The notes beneath the pieces were generated by a model that was not told where the DNA came from, ran no database searches, and saw only the letters and a list, made by a program, of their open reading frames with translations. Made by a program: the position numbers and the translations under genes. Below, in pieces: positions 32,662 to 40,927 of a stretch of 64,000 nt of DNA. Positions within the stretch are counted from its first letter, which is position 1. The number at the start of each line of letters is the position of its first letter. Origin of the DNA: Falsiroseomonas stagni DSM 19981 (GTDB lineage: Bacteria > Pseudomonadota > Alphaproteobacteria > Acetobacterales > Acetobacteraceae); NCBI RefSeq assembly GCF_900114315.1, contig NZ_FOSQ01000010.1, positions 141,696 through 205,695 on the forward strand, in the 5' to 3' direction.

Positions 32662-33348
32662 TCACGTCCGCTTCTGAAGCGGCTCCCTTGTCGTTCCCCG
32701 GCCGCGGCCGGGCGGGTCCGACGGGTCGCTGTCCGACACGCCGGAGGCCGGCGGCCGACTACCGCCCCGGCCACGCCCGGGTGGGTCGTTCGGGTCGGTA
32801 TCGGTAGGCCCGCTGGCGCCCTTCTGGCCGGGGCGATTCCCCCCGCCGCGTCCGCCATTGACGGCATCGGAGGGGTCGCTGTCCGTCACGCCGGTGCGGG
32901 GCTGGCGGCCGCCATTGGGCGGGTCGTTCGGGTCGGCGTCCGTGACCCCGGTGCTGCCCTGGCGGTTGCCGCCACGGCCCTGGCCGGGCGGGTCGCTGGG
33001 GTCGCTGTCGGAGGTGCCGGCATTGGGCCGGCTGCCGCCGCGGCCCTGGCCGGGCGGGTCGCTGGGGTCGCTGTCGGAGGCGCCGGTATTGGGCCGGCTG
33101 CCGGTGCGGCCATTGCCGGGTTCGTCGCCGGGGTCGCTATCCGTCAGGCCGCTGCGGGCGGGCGGGGGGCTGGCGCCGCCGCCCTTGCCGCTGCCGCCGG
33201 GGCTGCCACCGGGATTGGGGTTGCCGCCGCCGCCGGATTTGGCGCCCTGCGCCATCGCAACGCCTGGCAAGGCCGCCGCGCCACCCAGGCTGGCCAGGCG
33301 CAGGACCAGCAGGCGGCGGAACAGGGGGGACCCAGGGGGTACGGACAT
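32662..33348 (-). CDS. Exported Asp-rich tandem-repeat protein
   Basis: A 228-residue protein. The N-terminus has a twin-Arg (FRRLLVLRLASLGG) signal ending near AMA-QG (residue 33), possibly Tat-type. After a Gly/Ser/Pro-rich spacer come seven imperfect repeats of about 19-26 residues, each opening with [ST]D-x-DP-x-D and continuing with PPGxGRGGxRP. The D-x-D-x-x-D cores recall calcium-binding repeats. The start ATG has AGGAG at 7-base spacing. Gly/Arg/Pro/Asp composition suggests a disordered cell-surface or periplasmic protein; no known family is recognised. Confidence 0.7.
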   Translation of the reverse strand: MSVPPGSPLFRRLLVLRLASLGGAAALPGVAMAQGAKSGGGGNPNPGGSPGGSGKGGGASPPPARSGLTDSDPGDEPGNGRTGSRPNTGASDSDPSDPPGQGRGGSRPNAGTSDSDPSDPPGQGRGGNRQGSTGVTDADPNDPPNGGRQPRTGVTDSDPSDAVNGGRGGGNRPGQKGASGPTDTDPNDPPGRGRGGSRPPASGVSDSDPSDPPGRGRGTTREPLQKRT

Positions 33349-33735
33349 CAGGCGCTCCTTCCTCCCGGCCATGTTCCGGTGCCGGCGACGCCAGGACAAG
33401 AGCTTTCCCGGATGGCGGTTCCGGGGTGCCCGCATGGCGGTGGCGGGGCCGCGGTCCAGGCAGGGCGCATGCCGCCCGCTACCCGATGGCGAGGCGCGGA
33501 CACAACCGCGTAACGATCCCACCGCAGGATTCCGCGGCGACGCCGGATGCAAGGGTGGATCGGTCCGCCTGCCAGGCATGGGATTCGGCGCGACTCGCAG
33601 GGTGGGTCGATGATGGCGCGCGACAGGGATGCCGGCCCGGTCCTGCGAGAACCCGTGGCGGGGCTGGCGACGGTGGGGGAACAGAACACCAACACCGGGC
33701 TTGCGGTTATGTTCCCTTTATGTTCACATACTCGC
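33349..33735. other. 387-bp gap: divergent regulatory region with a LexA box
   Basis: This region separates the repeat-protein gene (minus) from the small SOS-type gene (plus). An open frame continues upstream from the small gene, but it has no ribosome-binding site or conserved content. The only clear signals are the LexA-type box at 33711-33725 and a promoter around it. Nothing else recognisable is seen. Confidence 0.5.
33711..33725 (+). promoter_or_regulatory. LexA-type SOS box (GTTC-N7-GTTC)
   Basis: GTTC-CCTTTAT-GTTC matches the alphaproteobacterial LexA operator, the direct repeat GTTC-N7-GTTC, exactly. It lies between a -35-like TTGCGG (33701-33706) and a -10-like CATACT (33727-33732), 10 bases before the ATG of the small membrane protein. 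Repression by LexA and induction by DNA damage are inferred from the motif. Confidence 0.7.
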
Positions 33736-33939
33736 ATGAGCACCATCGCCCTAGACCCCCGCCTGTCGGCCGGCGCTGTCCCGGCCGATCTTCGCATCCC
33801 CCTGCCGCCGCGCGGCCGCCGCCTGGCGCGCCCCGCGGTGCGGGAACCCGCCTGGCGGGAGGCGATGCGCTGGTCGCTGATCGGCCTGACCGCCAGCATG
33901 GCGGCGGGCGAGGTCGCGCTGAGGTTGTTCGGTCCCTGA
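33736..33939 (+). CDS. Small single-span membrane protein, probably SOS-induced
   Basis: A 67-residue protein: a basic, Pro/Arg-rich N-terminal part (PLPPRGRRLARPAVREP) and one C-terminal hydrophobic helix (about 44-65, SLIGLTASMAAGEVALRLFG). The start is the ATG directly behind the LexA box; there is no Shine-Dalgarno sequence and the -10 lies only 3 bases before the ATG, so the mRNA may be leaderless. Small SOS-induced inner-membrane proteins in Caulobacter (SidA, DidA) block cell division; this protein has no evident sequence similarity but the same size class, topology and control. That parallel is inference. Confidence 0.65.
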   Translation: MSTIALDPRLSAGAVPADLRIPLPPRGRRLARPAVREPAWREAMRWSLIGLTASMAAGEVALRLFGP

Positions 33940-33945
33940 AGCGGC

Positions 33946-35292
33946 TCAGACCGGCAGGGTCGCCAGCGCCTGCAACCCGCCCCGCTGGCGGTTCTTGAGC
34001 ACGACATCGCCGCCATGTGCCCGCAGGATGTTGCGCGCGATGGGCAGGCCGAGGCCGGTGCCGCCGGTCTCCCGGTTCCGGCTGGTCTCCAGGCGCCGGA
34101 AGGGCTGGAAGACGTTCTCCAACTCCGATTCGGGCACGCCCGGCCCCTCATCCTCCACCAGGATCCGCACCATGCCGGTGGCCGGTGGCACCAGGGTCAG
34201 CCGCGCCGCGCCGCCATAGGCCACGGCATTGCCGACCAGATTCGCCAGCGCCCGCTTCAGCGCGCCGGGCCGGGCCATGACGGTCAGGTGTTCAGGGCCT
34301 TCATAGGTGATGGCATCGGCGAAATCGGGCCGCGCATCCGCCGTCTCGTCCAGCACGGTGCGGCAGAGGGAGGCGAGGTCCACGGGGACCGAGGGCTCGC
34401 CGGTCGATTCGTCCCGCGCGAAGGCCAGGGTGGCGGCGATCATCGCCTCCATCTCATCGAGGTCCGCCAGCATCTTCCGGCGCTGCTCGTCATCATCCAG
34501 GAATTCGGCGCGGAGCTTGAGGCGCGTGATCGGCGTCTTCAGGTCATGGCCGATGGCGGCCAGCATCTGGGTGCGGTCGCCGACATAGCGGCGGATGCGT
34601 TCCGCCATGGTGTTGAAGGCGCGCGCGGCGGTCGCGACCTCGGAGGGCCCGTCCTCCGGCAGGGGGGGCGCGTTCACGTCCCGGCCGAGGCGATTCGCGG
34701 CCTCGGCGAGCGACCGGACCGGCCGCGTCAGCCGCCGCACGGCCCAGAGCGTCAGCAGCCCCGCCGCCAGCGTCATCAGCACGAAGGCGAAGAGGAAGTG
34801 CTCCGAATGCCAGGGGCGGGGCGGGGGGAATTCGAGCTTCAGGTTCAGCCAGCCATAATCCGGGAAGCGGAAGCTGACGGTCAGCACGTCCGGCCGCGGG
34901 TCGAAGGAGGCGATGACCTCCCTCGGCCGGAAGCGCGGCGGCGCGCCCATCATCGAATCCAGCCGGAACAGTCGGATCAGCGGCGGGGGCGGGGGCGGGA
35001 AGCCGTGACGGGCGGCGGGTTCGTAATCATAGGAGGCCCGAAGCCCCGGCGGCAGTTCGAGATCCGCCAGCATCCCGGCGCGGCGTTCGGGCGGCAATTG
35101 CAGCAGGCTGCGCCAGACGCTGAAGACGCGCTGCGATACCTCCCGCCCCTGTTGCAGGCGCTGCAGGTCCACGCGGTCCAGCGCATGGATGGTCAGGCCC
35201 GCCACCTGGACCACCACCAGGCCGAAGAGCAGCACGGCCGCCGTGCGCCCCGCCAGGCTGCAGGGCCACAACCAGCGCAGCCAGCGGAACAC
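33946..35292 (-). CDS. Sensor histidine kinase (EnvZ-like)
   Basis: A 448-residue kinase: TM1 (about 16-36), a periplasmic sensor region (about 40-165), TM2 (168-186), HAMP (187-239), the H box with phospho-acceptor His249 in AAIGHDLKTPITRL, the N box LANLVGNAVAYG, G1 DEGPGVP, F box and G2 GGTGLGLPIA. The start is GTG, two bases after the response-regulator stop, so the pair is coupled. The periplasmic region is Pro-rich (PPPPPP, about 99-104) and gives no ligand hint. Confidence 0.95.
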   Translation of the reverse strand: MFRWLRWLWPCSLAGRTAAVLLFGLVVVQVAGLTIHALDRVDLQRLQQGREVSQRVFSVWRSLLQLPPERRAGMLADLELPPGLRASYDYEPAARHGFPPPPPPLIRLFRLDSMMGAPPRFRPREVIASFDPRPDVLTVSFRFPDYGWLNLKLEFPPPRPWHSEHFLFAFVLMTLAAGLLTLWAVRRLTRPVRSLAEAANRLGRDVNAPPLPEDGPSEVATAARAFNTMAERIRRYVGDRTQMLAAIGHDLKTPITRLKLRAEFLDDDEQRRKMLADLDEMEAMIAATLAFARDESTGEPSVPVDLASLCRTVLDETADARPDFADAITYEGPEHLTVMARPGALKRALANLVGNAVAYGGAARLTLVPPATGMVRILVEDEGPGVPESELENVFQPFRRLETSRNRETGGTGLGLPIARNILRAHGGDVVLKNRQRGGLQALATLPV

Positions 35293-35294
35293 TG

Positions 35295-36023
35295 TCAGCC
35301 ACGCTCCACGGTCGAGGCCAGGACATAGCCCCCGCCGCGGACGGTCTTGATGACCTGCGGGTTGCGCCCGTCATCCTCCAGCTTGCGGCGGAGGCGGGAG
35401 ACGGCGACATCGATCGCCCGGTCGAAGGGCCCCGCCTGCCGACCGCGCAGCAGGTCCATCAGCATGTCGCGCGTCAGCACGCGGTTCGGGCGTTCCACCA
35501 GCACCATCAGCAATTCGTATTCGCCGCCGGTCAGCGGCACCTCCACCCCCTGAGGGTTCAGCAGGCGGCGGCGGGCGGGTTCCAGCACCCAGCCGGAGAA
35601 GCGGATGACCTTGGCGGGCGGTTCCTGGGACGGGCCCGTGCTGCTGTCCGCCGTCGCGCGGCGCAGCACGGCGCGGATGCGGGCCAGCAATTCGCGCGGG
35701 TTGAAGGGCTTCGCGACATAGTCGTCCGCGCCGAGTTCGAGGCCGACGATGCGGTCCGTCTCCTCCCCCATCGCGGTCAGCATCACGATCGGCACTTCCG
35801 ACTGGGTGCGCAGCCAGCGTGCCAGGTCGAGGCCCGATTCCCCCGGCATCATCAGGTCCAGCACCACCAGGTGGTAGCGGCCTAGCGGCCATAGTTTCCG
35901 CGCTTCCCGCGCATCGCGCGCGGCGGTGACGCGGAGCGACTGCTTCTCCAGGAACTTCGTCAGAAGCTCCCGGATCTCGCGGTCATCATCGACGATCAGG
36001 ATATGCGGTGCGGTGGCGTCCAT
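35295..36023 (-). CDS. OmpR-family response regulator
   Basis: A 242-residue regulator. The receiver has the acidic pair D12/D13, phospho-acceptor Asp56 (VVLDLMMP), Thr83 (MLTAM) and Lys105 (VAKPF). A winged-helix OmpR effector follows (LTGGEYELLMVLVERPNRVLTRDMLMDLLRG, FDRAIDVAVSRLRRKLED, VIKTVRGGGYVL). It is encoded just before the EnvZ-like kinase on the minus strand. Start chosen at MDATAPHILIVDDD. The target regulon is unknown. Confidence 0.96.
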   Translation of the reverse strand: MDATAPHILIVDDDREIRELLTKFLEKQSLRVTAARDAREARKLWPLGRYHLVVLDLMMPGESGLDLARWLRTQSEVPIVMLTAMGEETDRIVGLELGADDYVAKPFNPRELLARIRAVLRRATADSSTGPSQEPPAKVIRFSGWVLEPARRRLLNPQGVEVPLTGGEYELLMVLVERPNRVLTRDMLMDLLRGRQAGPFDRAIDVAVSRLRRKLEDDGRNPQVIKTVRGGGYVLASTVERG

Positions 36024-36268
36024 GGCTGTAACATAGCGCGCGCGCGCCCAGGCCGAAGCGCCATCCGCGCGCGGATGTTGCGGCATGTGACGGGGGCGGC
36101 GCGCGCAACGAAGCGTTGCACTTCCTGACCTTTGGCCCCCTCGGCCCGTAACCTTCGTGTGGTCATATGCGAAGCATCAGGCGCCACCCCCGCCGCGGAA
36201 CCCCGGCTTCCCCCCGCGGCGGCGACCCCCCTCGCTCCCCGGGGTGGCGTCGTGTAGTGGCGGCGGGG

Positions 36269-36979
36269 ATGGCACCCTCCCTCCCATCCCCGCCGCCCTT
36301 CTTCCCCCATCCGCCGGATTGGGCGCGGGACGGGCTTGCCGCCCTGGCGGTGATCGACCCGGACATGGCGCGGATCGAGCAGACGGCCGGGCCGCTGCCC
36401 TGGCGGTCCCGCCCGGCGGGTTTCGCGGGCCTGCTGCGGACCATCTGCGGGCAGCAGATCTCCAACCAGGCGGCGGGGGCCATCTGGGGGCGGCTTTCCG
36501 CCATCCCCGGCGCGCTGGACCCCGCGGGGCTGCTGGCGCTGGATGATGCGACGCTCTGCGGCGTGGCCGGCCTGTCCCGGCCCAAGGCGGCACATGCGCG
36601 GTCCCTCGCCACGGCCATCCGGGACGGCACGCTGCGGATCGATGAACTGGGCGGGATGGGGGATGAGGAGGCGGTCGCGCACCTCTCCGCCATCCGCGGC
36701 CTGGGACGCTGGACGGCGGAGGTGCATCTGCTGTTCGCCCATGACCGGCGCGACATCTTTCCCAGTGGCGACATCGCGCTGGCGGCCAGCGTGGTGCATC
36801 TGAAGGGGCTGGCGGAACGGCCGAAACCCAAGGCGCTGGCGGCCTACGCGCTGCGCTGGCAGCCCTGGCGGGGGCTCGCCGCGCGGCTGCTGTGGCACCA
36901 TTGGCGCCAGGTGACGGGGCGGCCGTTGATCGAGGATGGCTTGCCGCTTGCCCCGCCCGGCGCCACCGTCCCCGCATGA
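36269..36979 (+). CDS. AlkA-type DNA-3-methyladenine glycosylase II
   Basis: A 236-residue HhH-GPD glycosylase that excises alkylated bases. The GQQISNQAA segment, the helix-hairpin-helix LSAIRGLGRWTAEVHLLF (139-156) and catalytic Asp168 in PSGDIALAAS are intact; there is no Ada domain. ATG at 36269 is chosen; an upstream in-frame ATG at 36167 would add an Arg/Pro-rich leader not seen in the family. The stop overlaps the aminotransferase start (ATGA). It is close to the LexA-controlled gene but has no LexA box of its own that I can see. Confidence 0.93.
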   Translation: MAPSLPSPPPFFPHPPDWARDGLAALAVIDPDMARIEQTAGPLPWRSRPAGFAGLLRTICGQQISNQAAGAIWGRLSAIPGALDPAGLLALDDATLCGVAGLSRPKAAHARSLATAIRDGTLRIDELGGMGDEEAVAHLSAIRGLGRWTAEVHLLFAHDRRDIFPSGDIALAASVVHLKGLAERPKPKALAAYALRWQPWRGLAARLLWHHWRQVTGRPLIEDGLPLAPPGATVPA

Positions 36980-38139
36980 GCCTTTCCGCCCGCATCCGCG
37001 CGACCGCCGCCCCCCCGATTCCCGCCGCCCGCGCCTGGGCCGCGCGCTATGCCGGACAGGCCGGGCCGGCGCTGGACCTGACGCAGGCGGTGCCGGGCTA
37101 CCCGCCGCCGCCCGAACTGCTGGCGAAGCTCGGCGAGGCCGCGGGCAGCGCGGCCTGCGCGGGCTACGGCCCCATCGCCGGCGACACGGCGCTGCGCGAG
37201 GCGCTGGCCGAGGATATGGCCCGCTTCTACGGCGCGCCGATCACGGGGGCGGATGTCGCCATCACCGCCGGCTGCAACCTGGCCTTCGCCATGACCATGG
37301 CCGTGCTGGCGGCGGAGGGGGAGGGCGTGCTGATTCCCACCCCCTGGTATTTCAACCATGAGATGGCGCTGACCATGCAGGGCGTGCGCGCCGTGCCGCT
37401 GCCCACGCGGGCGGAGGACGGCTTCGTGCCCAGCGTCGCGATGGCCGACCTCATCATGAAGGCCGCCACCATCAAGGCGGTGGTGCTGGTCAGCCCCAAC
37501 AACCCGACCGGCGCCGTCTATCCGCCGGAGGTCATCCGGGCCTTCGCCGATCTCTGCCGCCGCCGTGGCGCGATGCTGGTGCTGGACGAGACCTACCGGG
37601 ATTTCCTCCGCCCGGACCAGTCGCCGCCCCACGCGCTGTTCCAGGACCCGGACTGGGGCGATGTGCTGGTCCACCTCTACAGCTTCTCCAAATCCTACTG
37701 CATCCCGGGGCACCGGCTGGGCGCCATCGCCTGCGGGCCGGCCTTCCGGGCGGAACTCGACAAGGCACTCGACACCTTCCAGATCTGCCCGCCGCGGCCG
37801 GCGCAGACGGCGCTGAGCTGGGCCATCCCCGCGCTGCGCGACTGGCGGGACGGCAACCGCGCGCTGATGGCGGACCGGGCGCGCGCCTTCCGCGATGGCG
37901 TGTCGCAGCTGCCGGGCTGGCGGCTGGATGCCATCGGCACCTATTTCGCCTATCTCCGCCTGCCCGAGGGCGCGCCCGATGCGCTGGCCTCCGCCGAGAA
38001 ACTGGCGGCGGAGCAGGGGCTGATGGGCCTGCCCGGCCCCTTCTTCGGACCGGGGCAGGATCGCCATATCCGCCTTGCCTTCGCCAATGCGGGGCTGGAG
38101 GTGCTGGCCCAGGTGCCAGGCCGCCTCGCCAACCTGTAG
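36976..38139 (+). CDS. Class I/II PLP-dependent aminotransferase
   Basis: A 387-residue aspartate-aminotransferase-fold enzyme. The PLP Lys239 lies in YSFSKSYCIPGHRLG; SPNNPTGAVY (173-182), DETYRDF (204-210) and GYGPIAGDTALREALA (63-77) fit the family. Substrate not evident; annotations of close-looking proteins are generic 'aminotransferase'. Coupled to the glycosylase gene by ATGA overlap and followed by the DsbA-type gene 12 bases later. Confidence 0.92.
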   Translation: MSLSARIRATAAPPIPAARAWAARYAGQAGPALDLTQAVPGYPPPPELLAKLGEAAGSAACAGYGPIAGDTALREALAEDMARFYGAPITGADVAITAGCNLAFAMTMAVLAAEGEGVLIPTPWYFNHEMALTMQGVRAVPLPTRAEDGFVPSVAMADLIMKAATIKAVVLVSPNNPTGAVYPPEVIRAFADLCRRRGAMLVLDETYRDFLRPDQSPPHALFQDPDWGDVLVHLYSFSKSYCIPGHRLGAIACGPAFRAELDKALDTFQICPPRPAQTALSWAIPALRDWRDGNRALMADRARAFRDGVSQLPGWRLDAIGTYFAYLRLPEGAPDALASAEKLAAEQGLMGLPGPFFGPGQDRHIRLAFANAGLEVLAQVPGRLANL

Positions 38140-38151
38140 GAACCCGCCGCC

Positions 38152-38889
38152 ATGACCGAGCAAGCCCCCGAGGTCTGCACCCCCGATGGCTGCGGCCCCG
38201 CCGCTGCCACCGACGCGCCTGTCGCCCTGGCCCCCGCGCCGTCCGGGACCATTGACGTCATCTCCGACGCCATCTGCCCCTGGTGCTGGATCGGCAAGCG
38301 CAACATGGAAGCCGCGCTGGCCGAACTCGGCGAGCAGGGCCTGCATTTCGCGGTCCGCTGGCGCCCCTATCAGCTCAACCCCGACATGCCTGTGGAGGGG
38401 GTGGAGCGCGCGGCCTATCGCACGGCCAAGTTCGGATCGCTGGAGCGCAGCCGCCAGATGGATGCGCGGCTGGTGGAGGCGGGGAAGGTCGTGGGCCTCG
38501 ATTTCCGCTTCGACCGCATGATCCGCACCCCCAATACCGTCGCCGCGCATCGGGTGATCCGCTTCGCCGAGCAGGCCGACCGGCAGGATGCGGTGGTGGA
38601 GGCGCTGTTCCGCGCCTATTTCAACGAAGGCCGCGACATCGGCGACCATGCCGTGCTGGCGGCGGTCGCGGCGGAAGCGGGCCTCGATGGCGTGGCCGCC
38701 ATGCTGGCTTCCGACGAGGGCGCGCAGGAGGTCCTGGCGGAGGACATGGCGGCGCGGCGCGCGGGCCTCGATGGCGTGCCCTCCTTCCTCATGGAGCGGC
38801 ACCTGCTGTTCAGCGGCGCGATGCCGGGCCCGAACATGGCGGACGCCTTCCGCCGGGCGCATGCGATCCTCTCAGCCCGCGCCGCGTGA
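38152..38889 (+). CDS. DsbA-family oxidoreductase, FrnE-like
   Basis: A 245-residue thioredoxin-fold protein. The redox motif CPWC (Cys42-Cys45) lies in DAICPWCWIGKRN, with the FrnE/2-hydroxychromene-2-carboxylate isomerase-like helical insert (RFDRMIRTPNTVAAHRVI) and the C-terminal cis-Pro loop GVPSFLMERHLLFSGAMP. There is no signal peptide, so it is cytoplasmic. The N-terminal extension (about 1-30) has two extra Cys (9 and 14). The stop TGA sits in the loop of the first of three tandem hairpin repeats. Confidence 0.92.
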   Translation: MTEQAPEVCTPDGCGPAAATDAPVALAPAPSGTIDVISDAICPWCWIGKRNMEAALAELGEQGLHFAVRWRPYQLNPDMPVEGVERAAYRTAKFGSLERSRQMDARLVEAGKVVGLDFRFDRMIRTPNTVAAHRVIRFAEQADRQDAVVEALFRAYFNEGRDIGDHAVLAAVAAEAGLDGVAAMLASDEGAQEVLAEDMAARRAGLDGVPSFLMERHLLFSGAMPGPNMADAFRRAHAILSARAA

Positions 38890-38956
38890 AACGCGGTCCG
38901 GTCCCGCGCCGCGTGAAACGCGGTCCGGTCCCGCGCCGCGTGAAGCACGGCGACAC
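38881..38956. repeat. 27-bp tandem repeat with embedded hairpins
   Basis: Two identical 27-bp units (38881-38907, 38908-38934) and a third diverged partial unit (from 38935) each contain the hairpin CCGCGT-GAA-ACGCGG. The array begins inside the last codons of the FrnE-like gene, with its TGA in the first loop. It is probably an mRNA 3'-end structure or a variable minisatellite. Confidence 0.75.
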
Positions 38957-39029
38957 GAAGTCACGCCCCGCGTGAATTCCTTGTCAAACCGTCGCGCGCT
39001 AGGCTCCCGCAACTCAGGGGAGCCTCGCG

Positions 39030-39587
39030 ATGGAATGGGTGATTCTCGGGATCGTCGTCCTGCTGCTGCTGTGGCTGGTCGTCGTCTACAACCGCCTGGT
39101 GGCGCTGCGTCAGTCCACCGGCCAGGCCTGGGCGGATATCGAGGTCCAGCTCAAGCAGCGGCATGACCTGATCCCCAATCTGGTGGAGACGGTGAAGGGC
39201 TATGCGGCGCATGAACGCGGCACGCTCGACGCCGTGGTGCAGGCGCGCAATGCCGCCGTTTCCGCCAACGGCCCCGAAGCGGCCTCTGCCGCGGAGGGCC
39301 AGCTTTCCGGTGCGCTGGGGCGGCTGTTTGCGCTGTCGGAAGCCTATCCCGACCTCAAGGCCAATACGAACTTCCTGTCCCTGCAGGGGGAGTTGTCGGC
39401 GGTGGAGGGCAAGATCGCCGCCGCGCGGCGCTTCTTCAACAGCGCGGTGGCGGAATTCAACAGCGCCATCCAGTCCATCCCGGCCGTGTTCTTCGCGGGC
39501 AGCCTGGGCTTCACGCCCCGCGGCTTCTTCGAACTGGCGGAGAATGAACGCGCGGCCGTCAACACCGCGCCCACGGTGAAGTTCTAG
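39030..39587 (+). CDS. lemA: LemA family protein
   Basis: A 185-residue LemA protein: a short N-terminal membrane helix (about 4-22) and an antiparallel helical bundle, with the hallmark VVYNRLVALRQSTGQAWADIEVQLKQRHDLIPNLVE (in pieces), LFALSEAYPDLKAN and FNSAIQSIPAVFFAGSLGF. It precedes an M48 metalloprotease by 5 bases; this gene pair recurs widely and suggests a joint envelope role, but the LemA function is not settled. Confidence 0.95.
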   Translation: MEWVILGIVVLLLLWLVVVYNRLVALRQSTGQAWADIEVQLKQRHDLIPNLVETVKGYAAHERGTLDAVVQARNAAVSANGPEAASAAEGQLSGALGRLFALSEAYPDLKANTNFLSLQGELSAVEGKIAAARRFFNSAVAEFNSAIQSIPAVFFAGSLGFTPRGFFELAENERAAVNTAPTVKF

Positions 39588-39592
39588 CCCCG

Positions 39593-40921
39593 ATGCAGGC
39601 CACCGGCCTTCGCACCCATGGATGGAACACCGCGCTGCGGTCCATCCTGCTGCTGGCCGGCTTCCCCTTCCTGCTGGTCGCCATGGGCTATGCCATCGCG
39701 CTGTTCCTGGTGGCCTGGGACGCGCCGACCGTCGCCAAGGGCTTCGCCCAGGCCTGGCGGCTGCTGCCGACCATCATCCCATTGGCCCTGGTCGTCGCCG
39801 CGATCTGGTTCGCCATCGCCTGGAAGGCCAACCTCCGCATCCTGGAAATCGCCAGCGGCGCGAAGCGGGTGGCCGACCCGCGCGACGAACCACGCCTGTG
39901 GCGCCTGGCGGAGGAACTCTGCATCGCCCGCGGCATGACGCTGCCGCGGCTTTCCGTCATCGAAAGCCCCGCCCGCAACGCCTTCGCCGCGGGGCTGACG
40001 CCCGACCGATCCATGGTCGCCGTCACGCGCGGACTGATGGACGCGCTGGACGACCGGGAGCTTTCCGCCGTGCTCGCCCATGAACTCGCGCATATCCGCA
40101 ACGGCGATGCGCGGATCGGCGTCATCGCAACCGTCTTCTGCGGCGTCATCACCCTTGTCACCGATGGCGTCTGGAACATCCTGAAGGCGATGCGGCATGT
40201 GCGGCTGGGCGGCGGCGGGCGGTCATCCTCCTCCTCCTCCTCCAGCCGCAGCGGCAACAGCGGCGGCGCGGGTGTCGTCGTCGTCCTCATCCTCGTCGCC
40301 ATCGTCATCGCGGTGATGGCGCATGTGCTGGCGATCGTGCTGCGCATGGCGCTGTCGCGGAACCGCGAATACCTGGCCGATACCGGGGCGGTGGAGATGA
40401 CGCAGGACGCGGATGCGATGATCAGCGCGCTCCGCAAGGTCGCGCAGCGGCCGCAATTGCCGGAGGTCGCCGAACAGGTCCGCGCGCTGTTCCTGCATGA
40501 CCGGGCGCTGAGCCGCAATGTCGGCTGGTTCGCCACCCACCCGCCCATCGAACGGCGGATCGAGGCGCTGGTCCGCTACGCCGGCGGGCACGATCCGGGG
40601 CCGCTGCCGGAGATCGCGGACGATCCCCCTCCGGCGGAAGACGCCACGGACCCCGACGCCACCCTCGCCCCCTGGAAGCCGGAACACGCGCCCGCCTTTG
40701 CCGGCGGCGGCGAAGCCTCCCCCTGGGCGCCCGGCACCGCAGAGCAGACCGCGCCGCTGGCGCCGCGGTCCGAGCAGCAGGAAAGGCTGGACGCCATGGC
40801 CGCCTTCGCCCGCACCCTTGATGCCGGGATCATGCAGAACCAGGCGAAGCGGGAGGAAGCGCGGCGCGAAGGCCGCAACCCGGACGAGGCCGCGCCACCG
40901 CCGCCCCACCGCCCACGCTGA
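39593..40921 (+). CDS. M48-family zinc metalloprotease (HtpX-like)
   Basis: A 442-residue membrane protease. Two N-terminal helices (about 17-42 and 60-77), the zinc motif HELAH (His163-Glu164-His167) and the third-ligand Glu in NREYLADTGAVEM are present, as is the C-terminal FATHPPIERRIEAL. Between the zinc motif and the Glu lies a Ser-rich stretch and another helix. The last 90 residues are Pro/Ala-rich and disordered. Probably works on membrane or envelope proteins together with LemA. Confidence 0.94.
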   Translation: MQATGLRTHGWNTALRSILLLAGFPFLLVAMGYAIALFLVAWDAPTVAKGFAQAWRLLPTIIPLALVVAAIWFAIAWKANLRILEIASGAKRVADPRDEPRLWRLAEELCIARGMTLPRLSVIESPARNAFAAGLTPDRSMVAVTRGLMDALDDRELSAVLAHELAHIRNGDARIGVIATVFCGVITLVTDGVWNILKAMRHVRLGGGGRSSSSSSSSRSGNSGGAGVVVVLILVAIVIAVMAHVLAIVLRMALSRNREYLADTGAVEMTQDADAMISALRKVAQRPQLPEVAEQVRALFLHDRALSRNVGWFATHPPIERRIEALVRYAGGHDPGPLPEIADDPPPAEDATDPDATLAPWKPEHAPAFAGGGEASPWAPGTAEQTAPLAPRSEQQERLDAMAAFARTLDAGIMQNQAKREEARREGRNPDEAAPPPPHRPR

Positions 40922-40927
40922 AACCGA

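Noticed and set aside
33547..33735. Extension of the small SOS-type gene upstream to a longer protein.
   Set aside because: The in-frame sequence has no ribosome-binding site, crosses the LexA box and promoter, and adds an uncharacteristic Gly/Arg stretch.
38935..38975. CRISPR array at the 27-bp tandem repeats.
   Set aside because: Units are adjacent with no spacers and only three copies.
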